From NCBI RefSeq assembly GCF_001044255.1, contig NZ_JYNX01000031.1:41015-105014 (forward strand): DNA of 64,000 nucleotides, given 5' to 3'. The stretch is from Mycolicibacterium chubuense. Lineage in GTDB: Bacteria; Actinomycetota; Actinomycetes; Mycobacteriales; Mycobacteriaceae. The notes under the pieces were generated by a model, which saw only the letters and a program-made list of their open reading frames with translations, was not told where the DNA came from and made no database searches. Position numbers and translations under genes: made by a program. Within the stretch, counting starts at the first letter, position 1; every line of letters starts with the position of its first letter. Below are positions 8,068 to 19,027 of this stretch, one piece after another.

Positions 8068-11000
8068 ATGACCGGTACAGCACATATCGGGCGGGTGGGG
8101 ACGTTGGCGGTCGCGCTGGGCATCGGCCTCGTCGTGGCCGGACCGACGGGATTGGCCTGGGCTGACCCGGAGGCGTCGGGTTCGGGCGCGTCGACTGCGG
8201 GACGGTCGGCGGGTTCCGCCGATGGGGGAGACACCGAGTCGGCCGGTTCAAGGGGGCCCCGTACCGGGTCCGCCCAATCGGCTGCGGGGACTGAGCCGGC
8301 CGACTCGGACAACCACATCTCGCAATCCACGGACACCGACGAGGCTGCGGGGTCGGCCGACGATGGACCAGACAGTAGCCGGCCGCACGCCAGGAAAACG
8401 CGTTCGTGGCCTCGCGCACGCCTGACGTCGACAGTCCCGACGCGGCGCCTCCGGCAGGTGATCGAGGAGTCCGCTGAACCGTCAGACGGAACGCATGCGA
8501 ATTCGGGGACTCCCGGCCCGACGGCGATGACCTCGCCTGCTGTGGATGCCGTCCCCGCTGCCGTGGTGTCGCCGGTGGGCGTGCCGGTGGCGACGCTGAC
8601 GGAAGCACCGACAGAGGCGAAATCGCCCAGGGTGCATCCGATTGTTGCGAAAGTCGCGTCGGCGAGCGTAGTGCTGCCCGCGCCGGCCTCAACCCCGGCC
8701 GACAGCCCAGGCAAGCCGGGCGCGGCCCTGACGATGCTCGCTCTCGCATCGACCCCCCGTCGAGACAGCAAAGCTGTGGCCGCCGCGGTGCTGCCGACGT
8801 ATTCGATTTCATCGGTTCCGGTGGGCGCGGAACCTGCCGGCGTGGCTTTGTCGGTCGACGGGACGCGCGCCTACGTCGCCAACTCCGCAGGCAAATCGGT
8901 GTCGGTGGTGAACACGGCCACCGGCGCTGTGCTGGCTACTGTGCCGGTGGCAGGGTCAGCCTCGGCGGTTGCGCTGAGTCCGACCGGCAGCCGGGCCTAC
9001 GTCACGCTGAAGTCGGCGTCGAAGGTGGCGGTGATCGACACCGTCACGAACAAGGTGGTCGCATCGGTAGCGGTCGGACTGTCGCCGACGTCAGTCGCTC
9101 TTAGCCCGAACGGTTCTCGCGTTTACGTGACCAATACCGGCGGCGGAACCGTGTCGGTGATCGACACCGCGACCAACACACGGATCGCGAATGTGTCGGT
9201 GGGCCTTTCGCCGACCGGCATCACGATGAGCCGCGACGGTACCCGCCTGTACATGGCGCTGAAAGGCTCGGATCAAGTCGCGGTGTTCAACCCGGTGAAT
9301 AACTCGGTGATAACCCGCGTCAAGGTAGGGAGCTCGCCTCGCGATGTAGCTGTTGCCCCGACCGGCACCCAGTTGTATGTCGCCAACGGCGCTGGCAGTG
9401 TTTCGGTGATCGACACGGTGACCAATCGCGTCATCGGATCGGCGATCCCGGTCGGTCCGGCGCCCACCTCGCTCGCCTTCAGCTCAGGCGGCTCACAAGT
9501 ATTCGTGGCCAACGGAAATGACACGGTATCGGTGATCGACACCGCCACGAGCGCTGTCGTCCAGGCGTTCTCGATTGATGCGGTACCGGAATCGGGGGAG
9601 CATGACATCGCTGTCAGCGCCAACGGGACACGCTTGTACGTGACCGACCAACGCGACGGGATGTTGCGGGTGGTCTCTGTCGCCCCGGCAAACAACGCCC
9701 CGACGTTGACCGCAGGTCCGACCATCGGTGATCCCAGCGGGACCGACGCAACCGTTTCGGTGTCGTTCACCGTCGGAGATGTCGATGGAGACCCGTTAAA
9801 TAGCACGGTTTCCGTTCAGCCGACGCAGGGTTCGGTGACAGTGACGGCGGTCACCACCACATACAACACCGAGTACACGTACCTCTACACGCCCACCGCC
9901 GCGGCCCGCGACCAGGCGGCCCAGACTTCGGGAGAGGACACCGACACTTTCACCGTGAAGGTCAGCGACGGCAAAGCCGATGTCTTCGTCCCCGTCCGGG
10001 TGGCAATCCTGCCTGCAGCACCGACATACGGCGTCACTACCGTCTCTGCGGGAAGTGGTCCCAGTGGAGCGGTGGTGACCAACGGCTTCGTCTACGTACC
10101 GAATTACGGAAGTGGCGATGTCACCGTCGTCGACGCCGCCACGAATCACGCCGTGAAAACCCTCACGACAGGTCGCGGGCCGCTGAGCATCGCGGCCAGT
10201 GATCAGCGCAAGCGCGTCTATGTCGCCAACTCGCTCGACAACACCGTCTCCGTCATCGATGCGGGCACCAACAACGTCATCAGAACCGTGACACTGAACA
10301 TCCCGCGCACCCAGGTCGACAATCCCGAAGCGGGAACGATGTTCTACGACAACATGATCACCGAGTTGGCGGTGACACCCGACGGCAGCCGCCTGTATGT
10401 CGCGGCGACCGATGGCAGCGTGACGGTGGTCAACACTGCCGGTGACATCAACCAGATCCTCCAGACTGCCTCGCTGGGGCGTATGAACGACCTGAAAATC
10501 AGCGCTGATGGCAGGTGGTTGTACGGCACGCCTGGAGTGGGCCTGTCCATCATCGACACTTCCACCATGGCGGCGGTTGGGGTTCAGGTCGGGCCGGTGT
10601 GGAATCACGACGTCATGAGGTCGGCCTTCACCGACAGCACAGGGAACATCGCAGTCAGTCCGGACGGCAAGCGCGTATACGTGTCGGCAAGCGCCACAAC
10701 CGTCGAAACCGGCACAGGCGGTCACACCAGTGGTTCCTTCATCACAGACGCATCGGGCGTCACCTGGTGGGTCAGCGGTCAGTACGGATTCGTGTCGGTC
10801 ATCGACACGGATCCTGCCAGCGCCACCTACCGCAAAGAGATCGCGACCGTGAACATCCCCAACTGGGCCCAAGATCTGACCGTTTCCGGCTCCACCTTGT
10901 ACGTCACGAATTGGGACGGCATGACTGTCAGCGCAGTCGACACTGCGACCAACACTCTGCTGACGAATGTCGTGACCGATCAGACGCGATCCGGAGGCCG

Positions 11001-11172
11001 AGGGCTCTCAGTCGACCTCTACTACGAGTGGGACCCCGAGACGCGATACCCGTACTTCAGCGTGGCCGCCTACGGCCGTTACATCGCAGCCGGGCCGACC
11101 GGAACTGCATACGTCACTGACTACTACGACGGTGCCGTCTACGTCGTCTCACGGAACGCACTGGCGGTGTAG
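8068..11172 (+). CDS. Secreted YVTN-type double beta-propeller protein with central Ig-like domain
   Basis: This is a 1034-residue exported protein. The N-terminus has IGRVGTLAVALGIGLVVAG followed by a WADP cleavage region, as in several large exported mycobacterial repeat proteins. Residues about 35-240 are Ser/Ala/Pro-rich and probably disordered. About seven YVTN/YVAN blades with VSVIDTATN-type strands follow (about 245-540). Residues 542-651 form a cadherin/VCBS-like Ig domain (NNAPTLTAGP, DVDGDPL, DTFTVKVSDG). A second set of about seven blades fills 652-1034. The blade counts are my own. The ATG at 8068 is preceded by AGGGGG. It may be a cell-surface binding or scaffold protein; no catalytic motif is visible. 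Confidence 0.85.
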   Translation: MTGTAHIGRVGTLAVALGIGLVVAGPTGLAWADPEASGSGASTAGRSAGSADGGDTESAGSRGPRTGSAQSAAGTEPADSDNHISQSTDTDEAAGSADDGPDSSRPHARKTRSWPRARLTSTVPTRRLRQVIEESAEPSDGTHANSGTPGPTAMTSPAVDAVPAAVVSPVGVPVATLTEAPTEAKSPRVHPIVAKVASASVVLPAPASTPADSPGKPGAALTMLALASTPRRDSKAVAAAVLPTYSISSVPVGAEPAGVALSVDGTRAYVANSAGKSVSVVNTATGAVLATVPVAGSASAVALSPTGSRAYVTLKSASKVAVIDTVTNKVVASVAVGLSPTSVALSPNGSRVYVTNTGGGTVSVIDTATNTRIANVSVGLSPTGITMSRDGTRLYMALKGSDQVAVFNPVNNSVITRVKVGSSPRDVAVAPTGTQLYVANGAGSVSVIDTVTNRVIGSAIPVGPAPTSLAFSSGGSQVFVANGNDTVSVIDTATSAVVQAFSIDAVPESGEHDIAVSANGTRLYVTDQRDGMLRVVSVAPANNAPTLTAGPTIGDPSGTDATVSVSFTVGDVDGDPLNSTVSVQPTQGSVTVTAVTTTYNTEYTYLYTPTAAARDQAAQTSGEDTDTFTVKVSDGKADVFVPVRVAILPAAPTYGVTTVSAGSGPSGAVVTNGFVYVPNYGSGDVTVVDAATNHAVKTLTTGRGPLSIAASDQRKRVYVANSLDNTVSVIDAGTNNVIRTVTLNIPRTQVDNPEAGTMFYDNMITELAVTPDGSRLYVAATDGSVTVVNTAGDINQILQTASLGRMNDLKISADGRWLYGTPGVGLSIIDTSTMAAVGVQVGPVWNHDVMRSAFTDSTGNIAVSPDGKRVYVSASATTVETGTGGHTSGSFITDASGVTWWVSGQYGFVSVIDTDPASATYRKEIATVNIPNWAQDLTVSGSTLYVTNWDGMTVSAVDTATNTLLTNVVTDQTRSGGRGLSVDLYYEWDPETRYPYFSVAAYGRYIAAGPTGTAYVTDYYDGAVYVVSRNALAV

Positions 11173-11201
11173 CCGTCGTCGCGGGTCCGTCTGACACCTG
11201 C

Positions 11202-11207
11202 TAAGCT
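11202..11207 (+). promoter_or_regulatory. Candidate -10 of the pyr operon
   Basis: TAAGCT fits TAnnnT and would start transcription near 11214, giving a leader of about 60 bases that contains the complete PyrR hairpin. No good -35 is visible. Confidence 0.4.
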
Positions 11208-11222
11208 CGCCCGCAATTACCG

Positions 11223-11262
11223 ACATCCTTTAACGACCGTCCCGTGAGGCGGAGAAGGAGGT
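11223..11262 (+). promoter_or_regulatory. PyrR-binding hairpin that masks the pyrR Shine-Dalgarno
   Basis: The leader contains GTCCCGTGAGGC (11239-11250), which fits the PyrR-binding loop consensus (UCCnGnGAGGY). The flanks ACATCCTT (11223-11230) and AAGGAGGT (11255-11262) can pair at seven of eight positions, and the right flank is the Shine-Dalgarno of pyrR. PyrR plus UMP would therefore stabilise a hairpin that hides the ribosome site. That is the translational repression known for mycobacterial pyr operons. There is no antiterminator or terminator pair of the Bacillus type. Confidence 0.75.
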
Positions 11263-11273
11263 CCGGGTTACCT

Positions 11274-11843
11274 GTGGCTGCCACCAGTGACCGGGAATTG
11301 ATGTCCGCGGCGGACGTGAGTCGAACGATCGCCCGCATCGCCCATCAGATCATCGAGAAGACCGCACTCGACGCCCCCGACGCATCGCGAGTCATCCTGC
11401 TGGGCATCCCCACCCGAGGCGTGACCTTGGCCACCCGCCTGGCGCGCAACATCGCCGAGTTCAGTCAGACCGAGGTCGCCCACGGCGCGCTGGACACCAC
11501 GCTGTACCGAGACGACCTGATGTCCAAGCCGCCCCGGGCGCTGGCCCCGACGTCGATCCCGCCCGGCGGTATCGACGGCGCGCTGGTGATCCTCGTCGAC
11601 GACGTGCTCTACACCGGCCGATCGGTCCGCTCCGCGCTCGACGCGCTGCGTGACCTGGGCCGACCCCGCGCGGTGCAGCTGGCGGTGCTGGTGGACCGCG
11701 GCCACCGCGAGCTGCCGATCCGGGCCGACTACGTCGGCAAGAACGTGCCGACCTCGCGTAGCGAGAACGTCAAGGTCCGGCTCACCGAAAATGATGGAGC
11801 CGATGGGATTTCCATCGCACCATATGGAGGGCCGACGAGGTGA
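11274..11843 (+). CDS. pyrR: Bifunctional pyr operon regulator / uracil phosphoribosyltransferase
   Basis: This 189-residue PyrR binds pyr leader RNA in a UMP-dependent way and has weak uracil phosphoribosyltransferase activity. The PRPP-binding loop [13 protein letters not shown] is at about 105-117. The conserved [23 protein letters not shown] and [12 protein letters not shown] segments are present. I chose GTG at 11274 because GGAGAAGGAGG lies upstream and the protein then begins just before the conserved ELMSAADV. The in-frame codon at 11244 lies inside the RNA hairpin and would add an Arg-rich stretch. This is the first gene of the pyrimidine operon; pyrB starts inside its stop codon (GTGA). 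Confidence 0.95.
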   Translation: MAATSDRELMSAADVSRTIARIAHQIIEKTALDAPDASRVILLGIPTRGVTLATRLARNIAEFSQTEVAHGALDTTLYRDDLMSKPPRALAPTSIPPGGIDGALVILVDDVLYTGRSVRSALDALRDLGRPRAVQLAVLVDRGHRELPIRADYVGKNVPTSRSENVKVRLTENDGADGISIAPYGGPTR

Positions 11844-12787
11844 AACATCTGCTGACCGCGGCCGACCTGAGTCGCGACGACGCCACCGCGATCCTCGACG
11901 ACGCCGACCGATTCCGCGAGGCGCTGCTCGGCCGGGAGGTCAAGAAGCTGCCGACGCTGCGCGGCCGCACCATCATCACGATGTTCTACGAGAACTCCAC
12001 CCGCACCCGGGTGTCGTTCGAGGTGGCCGGCAAGTGGATGAGCGCCGACGTCATCAACGTCAGCGCGTCGGGATCGTCTGTGTCCAAAGGCGAATCGCTG
12101 CGCGACACCGCGCTGACGCTGCGCGCCGCCGGCGCCGACGCGCTGATCATCCGCCATCCCGCCTCCGGCGCGGCCCAGCAGCTCGCCGCCTGGACGGTCG
12201 ACGAGGACGGCGGCCCGTCGGTCATCAACGCCGGCGACGGCACCCACGAGCACCCGACCCAGGCGCTGCTCGACGCGCTGACCATCCGGCAGCGCCTCGG
12301 CGGGATCGAGGGCAAACGGGTGGTGATCGTCGGAGACGTTCTGCACAGCCGGGTCGCCCGGTCCAATGTGGCGCTGCTGCACACGCTCGGCGCCGAGGTG
12401 GTGCTGGTCGCCCCGCCCACCCTGCTGCCCGTCGGCGTCACCGGATGGCCGGTCAGCGTGTCGCACGAACTCGACGCCGAACTGCCGCTCGCCGACGCCG
12501 TGCTGATGCTGCGCGTGCAGGCCGAGCGGATGAACGGTGGTTTCTTCCCCTCCTCGCGCGAGTACTCGGTGCGCTACGGACTGTCGGAGAAGCGGCAGGC
12601 GCAGCTGGCCGACCACGCCGTCGTGCTGCACCCGGGCCCGATGCTGCGCGGTATGGAGATCGCGTACTCGGTGGCCGACTCCCCGCAATCGGCAGTGCTG
12701 CAACAGGTTTCCAATGGCGTGCACGTCCGGATGGCTGTGCTGTTCCACCTGCTCGTCGGCGCCGAAATGGAGGCGATCAGCGCATGA
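11840..12787 (+). CDS. pyrB: Aspartate carbamoyltransferase, catalytic subunit
   Basis: This 315-residue enzyme makes N-carbamoyl-L-aspartate from carbamoyl phosphate and aspartate, the committed step of UMP synthesis. The carbamoyl-phosphate loop S53-T-R-T-R57 is present, as are the [10 protein letters not shown] segment near 137 and [11 protein letters not shown] near the C-terminus. No regulatory subunit gene (pyrI) is present, so control should come from PyrR at the level of expression. The GTG start overlaps the pyrR stop, and pyrC begins in its own stop (ATGA). Confidence 0.97.
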   Translation: MKHLLTAADLSRDDATAILDDADRFREALLGREVKKLPTLRGRTIITMFYENSTRTRVSFEVAGKWMSADVINVSASGSSVSKGESLRDTALTLRAAGADALIIRHPASGAAQQLAAWTVDEDGGPSVINAGDGTHEHPTQALLDALTIRQRLGGIEGKRVVIVGDVLHSRVARSNVALLHTLGAEVVLVAPPTLLPVGVTGWPVSVSHELDAELPLADAVLMLRVQAERMNGGFFPSSREYSVRYGLSEKRQAQLADHAVVLHPGPMLRGMEIAYSVADSPQSAVLQQVSNGVHVRMAVLFHLLVGAEMEAISA

Positions 12788-14067
12788 CCATCGTGCTCAC
12801 CGGCGTCCGGCTCTACGGCGAAGGCGAACCCGTCGACGTGCTGGTCGGAGACGGGCAGATCCTGGAGATCGGCTCGGGACTGACCGGGGACGAGACCCTC
12901 GACGCCGCCGGTCAGATCCTGCTGCCCGGCTTCGTCGACCTGCACACCCACTTGCGCGAGCCCGGACGGGAATACGCCGAGGACATCGAAACCGGCTCGG
13001 CCGCAGCAGCTCTGGGCGGCTACACCGCGGTCTTCGCGATGGCGAACACTGATCCGGTCGCCGACAGCGCCGTGGTCACCGACCACGTGTGGCAGCGCGG
13101 CCGGCAGGTCGGGCTGGTCGACGTGCACCCCGTCGGCGCCGTCACCGTCGGGCTGCAGGGCAAGCAGCTCACCGAGATGGGCCTGATGGCCGCCGGCCTC
13201 GGGCAGGTCCGGATGTTCTCCGACGACGGTGTGTGCGTCGACGATCCGCTGGTGATGCGCCGCGCCCTCGAATACGCCTCCGGCTTGGGCGTCCTGATCG
13301 CCCAGCACGCCGAGGAGCCGCGGCTGACCGTCGGCGCCGTCGCTCACGAGGGCCCCAACGCCGCCCGGCTGGGACTCGCCGGCTGGCCCCGCGCCGCCGA
13401 GGAATCCATCGTCGCCCGCGACGCGCTGCTGGCCCGCGACGCCGGTGCGCGGGTGCACATCTGCCACGCCTCGACCGCCGGCACCGTCGAGCTCATCCGG
13501 TGGGCCAAGGAGCAGGGCGTCTCGATCACCGCCGAGGTCACCCCGCACCACCTGCTGCTCGACGACTCACGGCTGGAGTCCTACGACGGGCGCAACCGGG
13601 TCAACCCTCCGCTGCGGGAAGCCTCCGACGCCGTCGCGCTGCGACAGGCGCTCGCAGACGGCGTGATCGACTGTGTGGCAACCGATCACGCGCCCCACGC
13701 CGAACACGAGAAGATGTGCGAGTTCGCCAACGCGCGGCCCGGCATGCTCGGCCTGCAGACCGCGCTGTCGGTGGTCGTCGAGACGATGGTCCGGCCCGGC
13801 CTGCTGACCTGGCGTGACGTCGCCCGGGTGATGAGCGAGGCCCCGGCGCGCATCGTCGGCCTGCCGGATCAGGGCAGGCCGCTGGAGGTCGGGGAGCCGG
13901 CGAACCTGACGGTCGTGGACCCGGACGCCGTCTGGACGGTGAGTGGCTCCCAGCTCGCCAGCCGATCCGGCAACACCCCGTACGAGGACATGGAGTTCCC
14001 CGCCGTGGTGACGGCGACCCTGCTGCGCGGCACGATCACCGCCCGCGACGGGAAGGCCGGCGCATGA
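12784..14067 (+). CDS. pyrC: Dihydroorotase (class I)
   Basis: This 427-residue zinc amidohydrolase cyclises carbamoyl aspartate to dihydroorotate. The metal-binding motif [11 protein letters not shown] has H54 and H56. Further ligands sit in HICHAST and TAEVTPHH, and the catalytic TDHAPH is near 301-306. The start ATG overlaps the pyrB stop. The reading frame is open far upstream but only overlaps pyrB there. Class I enzymes often associate with PyrB. Confidence 0.96.
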   Translation: MTIVLTGVRLYGEGEPVDVLVGDGQILEIGSGLTGDETLDAAGQILLPGFVDLHTHLREPGREYAEDIETGSAAAALGGYTAVFAMANTDPVADSAVVTDHVWQRGRQVGLVDVHPVGAVTVGLQGKQLTEMGLMAAGLGQVRMFSDDGVCVDDPLVMRRALEYASGLGVLIAQHAEEPRLTVGAVAHEGPNAARLGLAGWPRAAEESIVARDALLARDAGARVHICHASTAGTVELIRWAKEQGVSITAEVTPHHLLLDDSRLESYDGRNRVNPPLREASDAVALRQALADGVIDCVATDHAPHAEHEKMCEFANARPGMLGLQTALSVVVETMVRPGLLTWRDVARVMSEAPARIVGLPDQGRPLEVGEPANLTVVDPDAVWTVSGSQLASRSGNTPYEDMEFPAVVTATLLRGTITARDGKAGA

Positions 14068-14567
14068 ACACCGGGACACTGGTGGCCTCGCTGATCATGG
14101 CCGCGGTGGTCGCGCTGATCATCGCGATCCTGATCGGGGCGATGCTGCGCGGCTGGAGGCGCCGCGCCGAGCGCCAGGCCGAACTCATCGGCACGTTGCC
14201 GTCGCTGCCCGACACGGTGGGCTCGGCGACCGTCGCCCCCACCAAGGGGCTCTACATCGGCAGCACGCTCGTCCCGAACTGGAACGACCGGGTCGCCGCG
14301 AGCGACCTGGGCTTCCGCGCCAAGGCGGTACTCACCCGCTACCCGGAGGGAATCATGGTGCAGCGCACCGGCGCCGGACCGATCTGGATTCCCGAGGACG
14401 CGATCACCGCGATCCGCGCCGAGAAGAGCCTCGCGGGCAAGGCGCTGACCCACGAGGGCATTCTCGCCATCCGCTGGCGACTGCCCTCGGGAGTGGAGAT
14501 CGACACCGGCTTCCGCGCCGACGACCGGCGCGAATATTCGAGATGGCTTCCGGAGGAGGTTGCATGA
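14064..14567 (+). CDS. Membrane-anchored protein of the pyr operon (Rv1382-like)
   Basis: This is a 167-residue protein of unknown function. Residues about 5-30 form one hydrophobic helix ([23 protein letters not shown]) followed by basic residues, so the bulk should face the cytoplasm. The rest has alternating strands ([31 protein letters not shown]) that resemble a PH-like beta domain. It starts within the pyrC stop and runs to carA, which starts inside its end. The same position is occupied by Rv1382 in M. tuberculosis, so it is a conserved member of the operon. No link to pyrimidine chemistry can be seen. Confidence 0.85.
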   Translation: MNTGTLVASLIMAAVVALIIAILIGAMLRGWRRRAERQAELIGTLPSLPDTVGSATVAPTKGLYIGSTLVPNWNDRVAASDLGFRAKAVLTRYPEGIMVQRTGAGPIWIPEDAITAIRAEKSLAGKALTHEGILAIRWRLPSGVEIDTGFRADDRREYSRWLPEEVA

Positions 14568-15688
14568 CGGAGGACAGAGCCGTGCTCGTGCTCGAGGACG
14601 GCCGGGTTTTCACCGGCACACCGTTCGGCGCGGTCGGCGAGACGCTCGGCGAGGCCGTGTTCTCGACGGGCATGTCGGGCTACCAGGAGACCCTGACCGA
14701 TCCGAGCTACCACCGGCAGATCGTGGTGGCCACCGCGCCCCAGATCGGCAACACCGGCTGGAACCACGAGGACAGCGAGAGCCGGGGCGACAAGATCTGG
14801 GTCGCCGGCTACGCGGTGCGCGATCCGTCGCCGCGCGCGTCGAACTGGCGGGCCACCGGAACGCTCGACGACGAGTTGGCGCGCCAGGGTGTCGTCGGGA
14901 TCGCCGGGATCGACACCCGCGCCGTCGTGCGGCACCTGCGCAGCCGCGGGTCGATGAAGGCAGGCGTGTTCAGCGGCGCGGCGCTGGCCGACACCGAGCA
15001 ACTGCTCGCCCGGGTGCGCGGACAGGCCGCGATGCTCGGCGCCGATCTGGCCGGCGAGGTCAGCACCGACGACCGCTATGTGGTGGAACCGCAAGGGCAG
15101 CAACGCTTCACCGTCGTCGCCCTGGATCTCGGCATCAAGACCAACACCCCGCGCAATTTCTCCGAGCGCGGCATCCGCACCCACGTGCTGCCCTCGTCGG
15201 CGGGCTTCGCCGAGATCGCCGACCTGCATCCCGACGGGGTGTTCCTGTCCAACGGCCCGGGGGATCCGGCCACCGCCGACCACGTCGTCGAGGTGACCCG
15301 TCAGGTGATCGACGCCGGTGTGCCGCTGTTCGGCATCTGCTTCGGCAACCAGATCCTGGGCCGGGCGCTGGGCCGGTCGACCTACAAGATGACCTTCGGT
15401 CACCGCGGCATCAACATCCCCGTGATGGACCACGCCACCGGACGGGTGGCGATCACCGCGCAGAACCACGGGTTCGCGCTCGAGGGGGAGGCCGGCGAAG
15501 AGTTCGACACCCCGTTCGGCCGGGCGGTGGTGACCCACACCTGCGCCAACGACGGTGTGGTCGAGGGGATCGCGCTGACCAACAAACGGGCGTATTCGGT
15601 GCAGTACCACCCGGAAGCCGCTGCGGGCCCCCGCGACGCGAACTACCTGTTCGACCAATTCATCGACCTGATGGCGGGAGACAAGTAG
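14564..15688 (+). CDS. carA: Carbamoyl-phosphate synthase, small (glutaminase) subunit
   Basis: This 374-residue subunit hydrolyses glutamine and passes ammonia to CarB. The N-terminal CPSase domain has [22 protein letters not shown]. The class I amidotransferase domain has nucleophile C259 in [11 protein letters not shown] and the His/Glu pair in [11 protein letters not shown] chose the ATG at 14564, which has GGAGGAGG upstream and overlaps the preceding stop; the in-frame ATG seven codons upstream lies inside the previous gene. carB begins directly after its stop codon. Confidence 0.97.
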   Translation: MTEDRAVLVLEDGRVFTGTPFGAVGETLGEAVFSTGMSGYQETLTDPSYHRQIVVATAPQIGNTGWNHEDSESRGDKIWVAGYAVRDPSPRASNWRATGTLDDELARQGVVGIAGIDTRAVVRHLRSRGSMKAGVFSGAALADTEQLLARVRGQAAMLGADLAGEVSTDDRYVVEPQGQQRFTVVALDLGIKTNTPRNFSERGIRTHVLPSSAGFAEIADLHPDGVFLSNGPGDPATADHVVEVTRQVIDAGVPLFGICFGNQILGRALGRSTYKMTFGHRGINIPVMDHATGRVAITAQNHGFALEGEAGEEFDTPFGRAVVTHTCANDGVVEGIALTNKRAYSVQYHPEAAAGPRDANYLFDQFIDLMAGDK

Positions 15689-18600
15689 ATGCCACGCCGC
15701 ACAGACCTCAACCACATCCTGGTGATCGGCTCGGGGCCGATCCTGATCGGCCAGGCCGCGGAGTTCGACTACTCCGGCACGCAGGCCTGCCGGGTGCTCC
15801 GGGCCGAGGGCCTCGAGGTCACGCTGATCAACTCCAATCCGGCGACGATCATGACCGACCCGGAGTTCGCCGATCACACCTACGTCGAACCGATCACCGC
15901 CGAGTTCGTGGAGAAGGTGATCGCCCAACAGGCCGAGCGCGGCCACAAGATCGACGCGCTGCTGGCCACCCTGGGCGGGCAGACTGCGCTGAACACCGCG
16001 GTCAAGCTGTACGAGAACGGCGCGCTGGACCGCTACGGGGTCGAGATGATCGGCGCCGACTTCGAGGCGATCCAGCGCGGCGAGGACCGGCAGAAGTTCA
16101 AGGACATCGTCAGCAAGGTCGGCGGCGAATCCGCCCGCAGCCGCGTGTGTTTCACGATGGACGAGGTGCGCGAGACCGTCGCCGATCTGGGACTGCCCGT
16201 CGTGGTCCGGCCGTCCTTCACGATGGGCGGCCTGGGATCGGGCATGGCCTACTCGGCCGAGGACGTCGAACGGATGGCCGGTGACGGGCTCGCCGCGTCG
16301 CCTTCGGCGAACGTGCTGATCGAGGAATCGATCTACGGCTGGAAGGAATACGAGCTCGAGCTGATGCGCGACCACCACGACAACGTCGTGGTGGTGTGCT
16401 CTATCGAGAACTTCGACCCGATGGGTGTGCACACCGGTGACTCGGTGACCGTCGCCCCGGCGATGACGCTGACCGACCGCGAATACCAGACGATGCGCAC
16501 CCTGGGCATCGAGATCCTGCGCGAGGTCGGCGTCGACACCGGCGGCTGCAACATCCAGTTCGCCGTCAACCCGAAAGACGGCCGGCTCATCGTCATCGAG
16601 ATGAATCCCCGGGTGTCGCGGTCCAGCGCGCTGGCGTCCAAGGCGACCGGCTTCCCGATCGCGAAGATCGCCGCCAAGCTGGCCATCGGCTACACGCTCG
16701 ACGAGATCGTCAACGACATCACCAAGGAGACGCCGGCCTGCTTCGAGCCGACGTTGGACTACGTCGTGGTGAAGGCGCCCCGGTTCGCGTTCGAGAAGTT
16801 CCCCGGCGCCGACGCCACGCTGACCACCACGATGAAGTCGGTGGGCGAGGCGATGTCGCTGGGCCGCAACTTCGTCGAGGCGCTGGGCAAGGTGATGCGC
16901 TCGCTGGAGACCAGCCGCGCCGGGTTCTGGACCGGCGACGACGTCGAGGGCGACGTCGACGAGGTGCTCGAGCGGCTGCGCACCCCGACCGACGGCCGGC
17001 TCTACGACATCGAGTACGCGCTGCGGCTGGGCGCCAGCGTCGAACAGGTCGCCGAGGCGTCCGGGGTGGACCCCTGGTTCGTCGACCAGATCAGCGGTCT
17101 CGTCGACCTGCGCGCCGAGCTGATCGACGCGCCGGTGCTCGGCGAGGAACTGCTGCGGCGCAGCAAGCACAACGGGCTCTCCGACCGCCAGATCGCTGCA
17201 CTGCGGCCGGAACTGGCCGGCGAGATGGGCGTTCGGTCGCTGCGGCAGCGGCTCGGCATCCATCCGGTGTTCAAGACCGTCGACACCTGCGCCGCGGAGT
17301 TCGAGGCCAAGACGCCATACCACTACAGCAGCTACGAGCTCGACCCCGCCGCCGAGAGCGAGGTCGCCCCCCAGGCCGAGAAGCCGAAGGTGCTGATCCT
17401 CGGATCCGGGCCCAACCGCATCGGGCAGGGCATCGAGTTCGACTACAGCTGCGTGCACGCCGCGACCACGTTGAGCCAGGCCGGGTTCGAGACGGTGATG
17501 ATCAACTGCAACCCCGAGACCGTCTCGACGGACTACGACACCGCAGACCGGCTCTACTTCGAGCCGCTGACATTCGAGGACGTGCTCGAGATCTACTTCG
17601 CCGAGCAGTACTCAGGCCGCGGCGGGCCCGGGGTGGTCGGCGTCATCGTCCAGCTCGGCGGTCAGACGCCGCTGGGGCTGGCCGCGCGGCTGGAGAAAGC
17701 CGGGGTGCCCATCGTCGGCACGCTGCCCGAGGCCATCGACCTGGCCGAGGACCGCGGTGAGTTCGGTGAGGTGCTCCGCAGGGCCGGCCTGCCCGCGCCG
17801 CGGTTCGGGATGGCGACCAGCTTCGATCAGGCCCGGCGGATCGCCGCCGACATCGGTTACCCGGTGCTGGTGCGGCCGTCCTACGTGCTGGGTGGACGAG
17901 GCATGGAGATCGTCTACGACGACGAGACACTCGAGGGCTACATCACCCGGGCCACCCAACTCTCGCCCGAGCATCCCGTCCTCGTCGACCGCTTCCTCGA
18001 GGACGCGATCGAGATCGACGTCGACGCCCTGTGCGACGGCACCGAGGTCTACATCGGCGGCATCATGGAGCACATCGAGGAGGCCGGGATCCACTCCGGG
18101 GACTCCGCGTGTGCGCTGCCGCCGGTCACCCTGGGCCGCAGCGACATCGAAGCGGTGCGGCGCGCCACGGAGGCGATCGCGTTCGGCGTCGGGGTGGTCG
18201 GCCTGCTCAACGTGCAGTACGCCCTCAAGGACGACGTGCTCTACGTGCTGGAGGCCAACCCGCGCGCCAGTCGGACGGTGCCGTTCGTCTCCAAGGCTAC
18301 GGCGGTGCCGCTGGCCAAGGCCTGCGCGCGGATCATGCTGGGCGCCACGATCGCGGGGCTGCGCGAGGAAGGCCTGCTGGTGGCCGAGGGCGACGGGGCC
18401 ACCGTGCCGCGCAACGCGCCGGTGGCCGTGAAGGAGGCCGTGCTGCCGTTCCACCGGTTCCGCAAGCACGACGGCAGCCAGATCGACTCGCTGCTCGGAC
18501 CCGAGATGAAGTCCACCGGCGAGGTGATGGGCATCGCCCACGACTTCGGCAGCTCGTTCGCCAAGAGCCAGACCGCCGCCTACGGCTCGCTGCCCGCCCA

Positions 18601-19027
18601 AGGCACCGTGTTCGTGTCGGTCGCCAACCGCGACAAACGCTCGCTGGTGTTCCCGGTCAAGCGTCTCGCCGACCTCGGCTTCCACATCCTGGCCACCGAG
18701 GGCACCGCGGAGATGTTGCGGCGCAACGGGATTCCGTGCGACGAAGTGCGCAAGCACTTCGAAGAACCGAGCCCGGACCGGCCCGCGTTGTCGGCGGTCG
18801 ACGCGATCAAGGCGGGGGAGGTGCAGATGGTGATCAACACCCCGTACGGCAACTCCGGCCCGCGCATCGACGGCTACGAGATCCGGTCGGCCGCGGTCGC
18901 GATGAACATCCCGTGCGTGACGACCGTGCAGGGCGCCTCGGCCGCGGTGCAGGGCATCGAGGCGAGCATCCGCGGCGACATCGGCGTGATGTCGCTGCAG
19001 GACCTGCACAGCGCGCTGGGGTCGTGA
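15689..19027 (+). CDS. carB: Carbamoyl-phosphate synthase, large subunit
   Basis: This 1112-residue protein has two ATP-grasp halves. The N-half begins [21 protein letters not shown] and the C-half begins with a matching [20 protein letters not shown] near residue 570, as expected for carboxy-phosphate and carbamoyl-phosphate synthesis. The C-terminal MGS-like allosteric domain ([18 protein letters not shown]) binds effectors such as UMP. Length and order are normal. It supplies both arginine and pyrimidine synthesis although it sits in the pyr operon. pyrF starts within its stop. Confidence 0.97.
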   Translation: MPRRTDLNHILVIGSGPILIGQAAEFDYSGTQACRVLRAEGLEVTLINSNPATIMTDPEFADHTYVEPITAEFVEKVIAQQAERGHKIDALLATLGGQTALNTAVKLYENGALDRYGVEMIGADFEAIQRGEDRQKFKDIVSKVGGESARSRVCFTMDEVRETVADLGLPVVVRPSFTMGGLGSGMAYSAEDVERMAGDGLAASPSANVLIEESIYGWKEYELELMRDHHDNVVVVCSIENFDPMGVHTGDSVTVAPAMTLTDREYQTMRTLGIEILREVGVDTGGCNIQFAVNPKDGRLIVIEMNPRVSRSSALASKATGFPIAKIAAKLAIGYTLDEIVNDITKETPACFEPTLDYVVVKAPRFAFEKFPGADATLTTTMKSVGEAMSLGRNFVEALGKVMRSLETSRAGFWTGDDVEGDVDEVLERLRTPTDGRLYDIEYALRLGASVEQVAEASGVDPWFVDQISGLVDLRAELIDAPVLGEELLRRSKHNGLSDRQIAALRPELAGEMGVRSLRQRLGIHPVFKTVDTCAAEFEAKTPYHYSSYELDPAAESEVAPQAEKPKVLILGSGPNRIGQGIEFDYSCVHAATTLSQAGFETVMINCNPETVSTDYDTADRLYFEPLTFEDVLEIYFAEQYSGRGGPGVVGVIVQLGGQTPLGLAARLEKAGVPIVGTLPEAIDLAEDRGEFGEVLRRAGLPAPRFGMATSFDQARRIAADIGYPVLVRPSYVLGGRGMEIVYDDETLEGYITRATQLSPEHPVLVDRFLEDAIEIDVDALCDGTEVYIGGIMEHIEEAGIHSGDSACALPPVTLGRSDIEAVRRATEAIAFGVGVVGLLNVQYALKDDVLYVLEANPRASRTVPFVSKATAVPLAKACARIMLGATIAGLREEGLLVAEGDGATVPRNAPVAVKEAVLPFHRFRKHDGSQIDSLLGPEMKSTGEVMGIAHDFGSSFAKSQTAAYGSLPAQGTVFVSVANRDKRSLVFPVKRLADLGFHILATEGTAEMLRRNGIPCDEVRKHFEEPSPDRPALSAVDAIKAGEVQMVINTPYGNSGPRIDGYEIRSAAVAMNIPCVTTVQGASAAVQGIEASIRGDIGVMSLQDLHSALGS

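Noticed and set aside
8068-11172. PE-PGRS-like protein
   Set aside because: There is no PE domain and no Gly-Gly-Ala repeats. The repeats are YVTN-type propeller blades.
14339-17458. A 1039-codon open frame on the minus strand, opposite carA and carB
   Set aside because: It is a mirror of highly conserved carA/carB codons in high-GC DNA. The translation is low-complexity (Gly, Arg, His, Asp) and matches no family.
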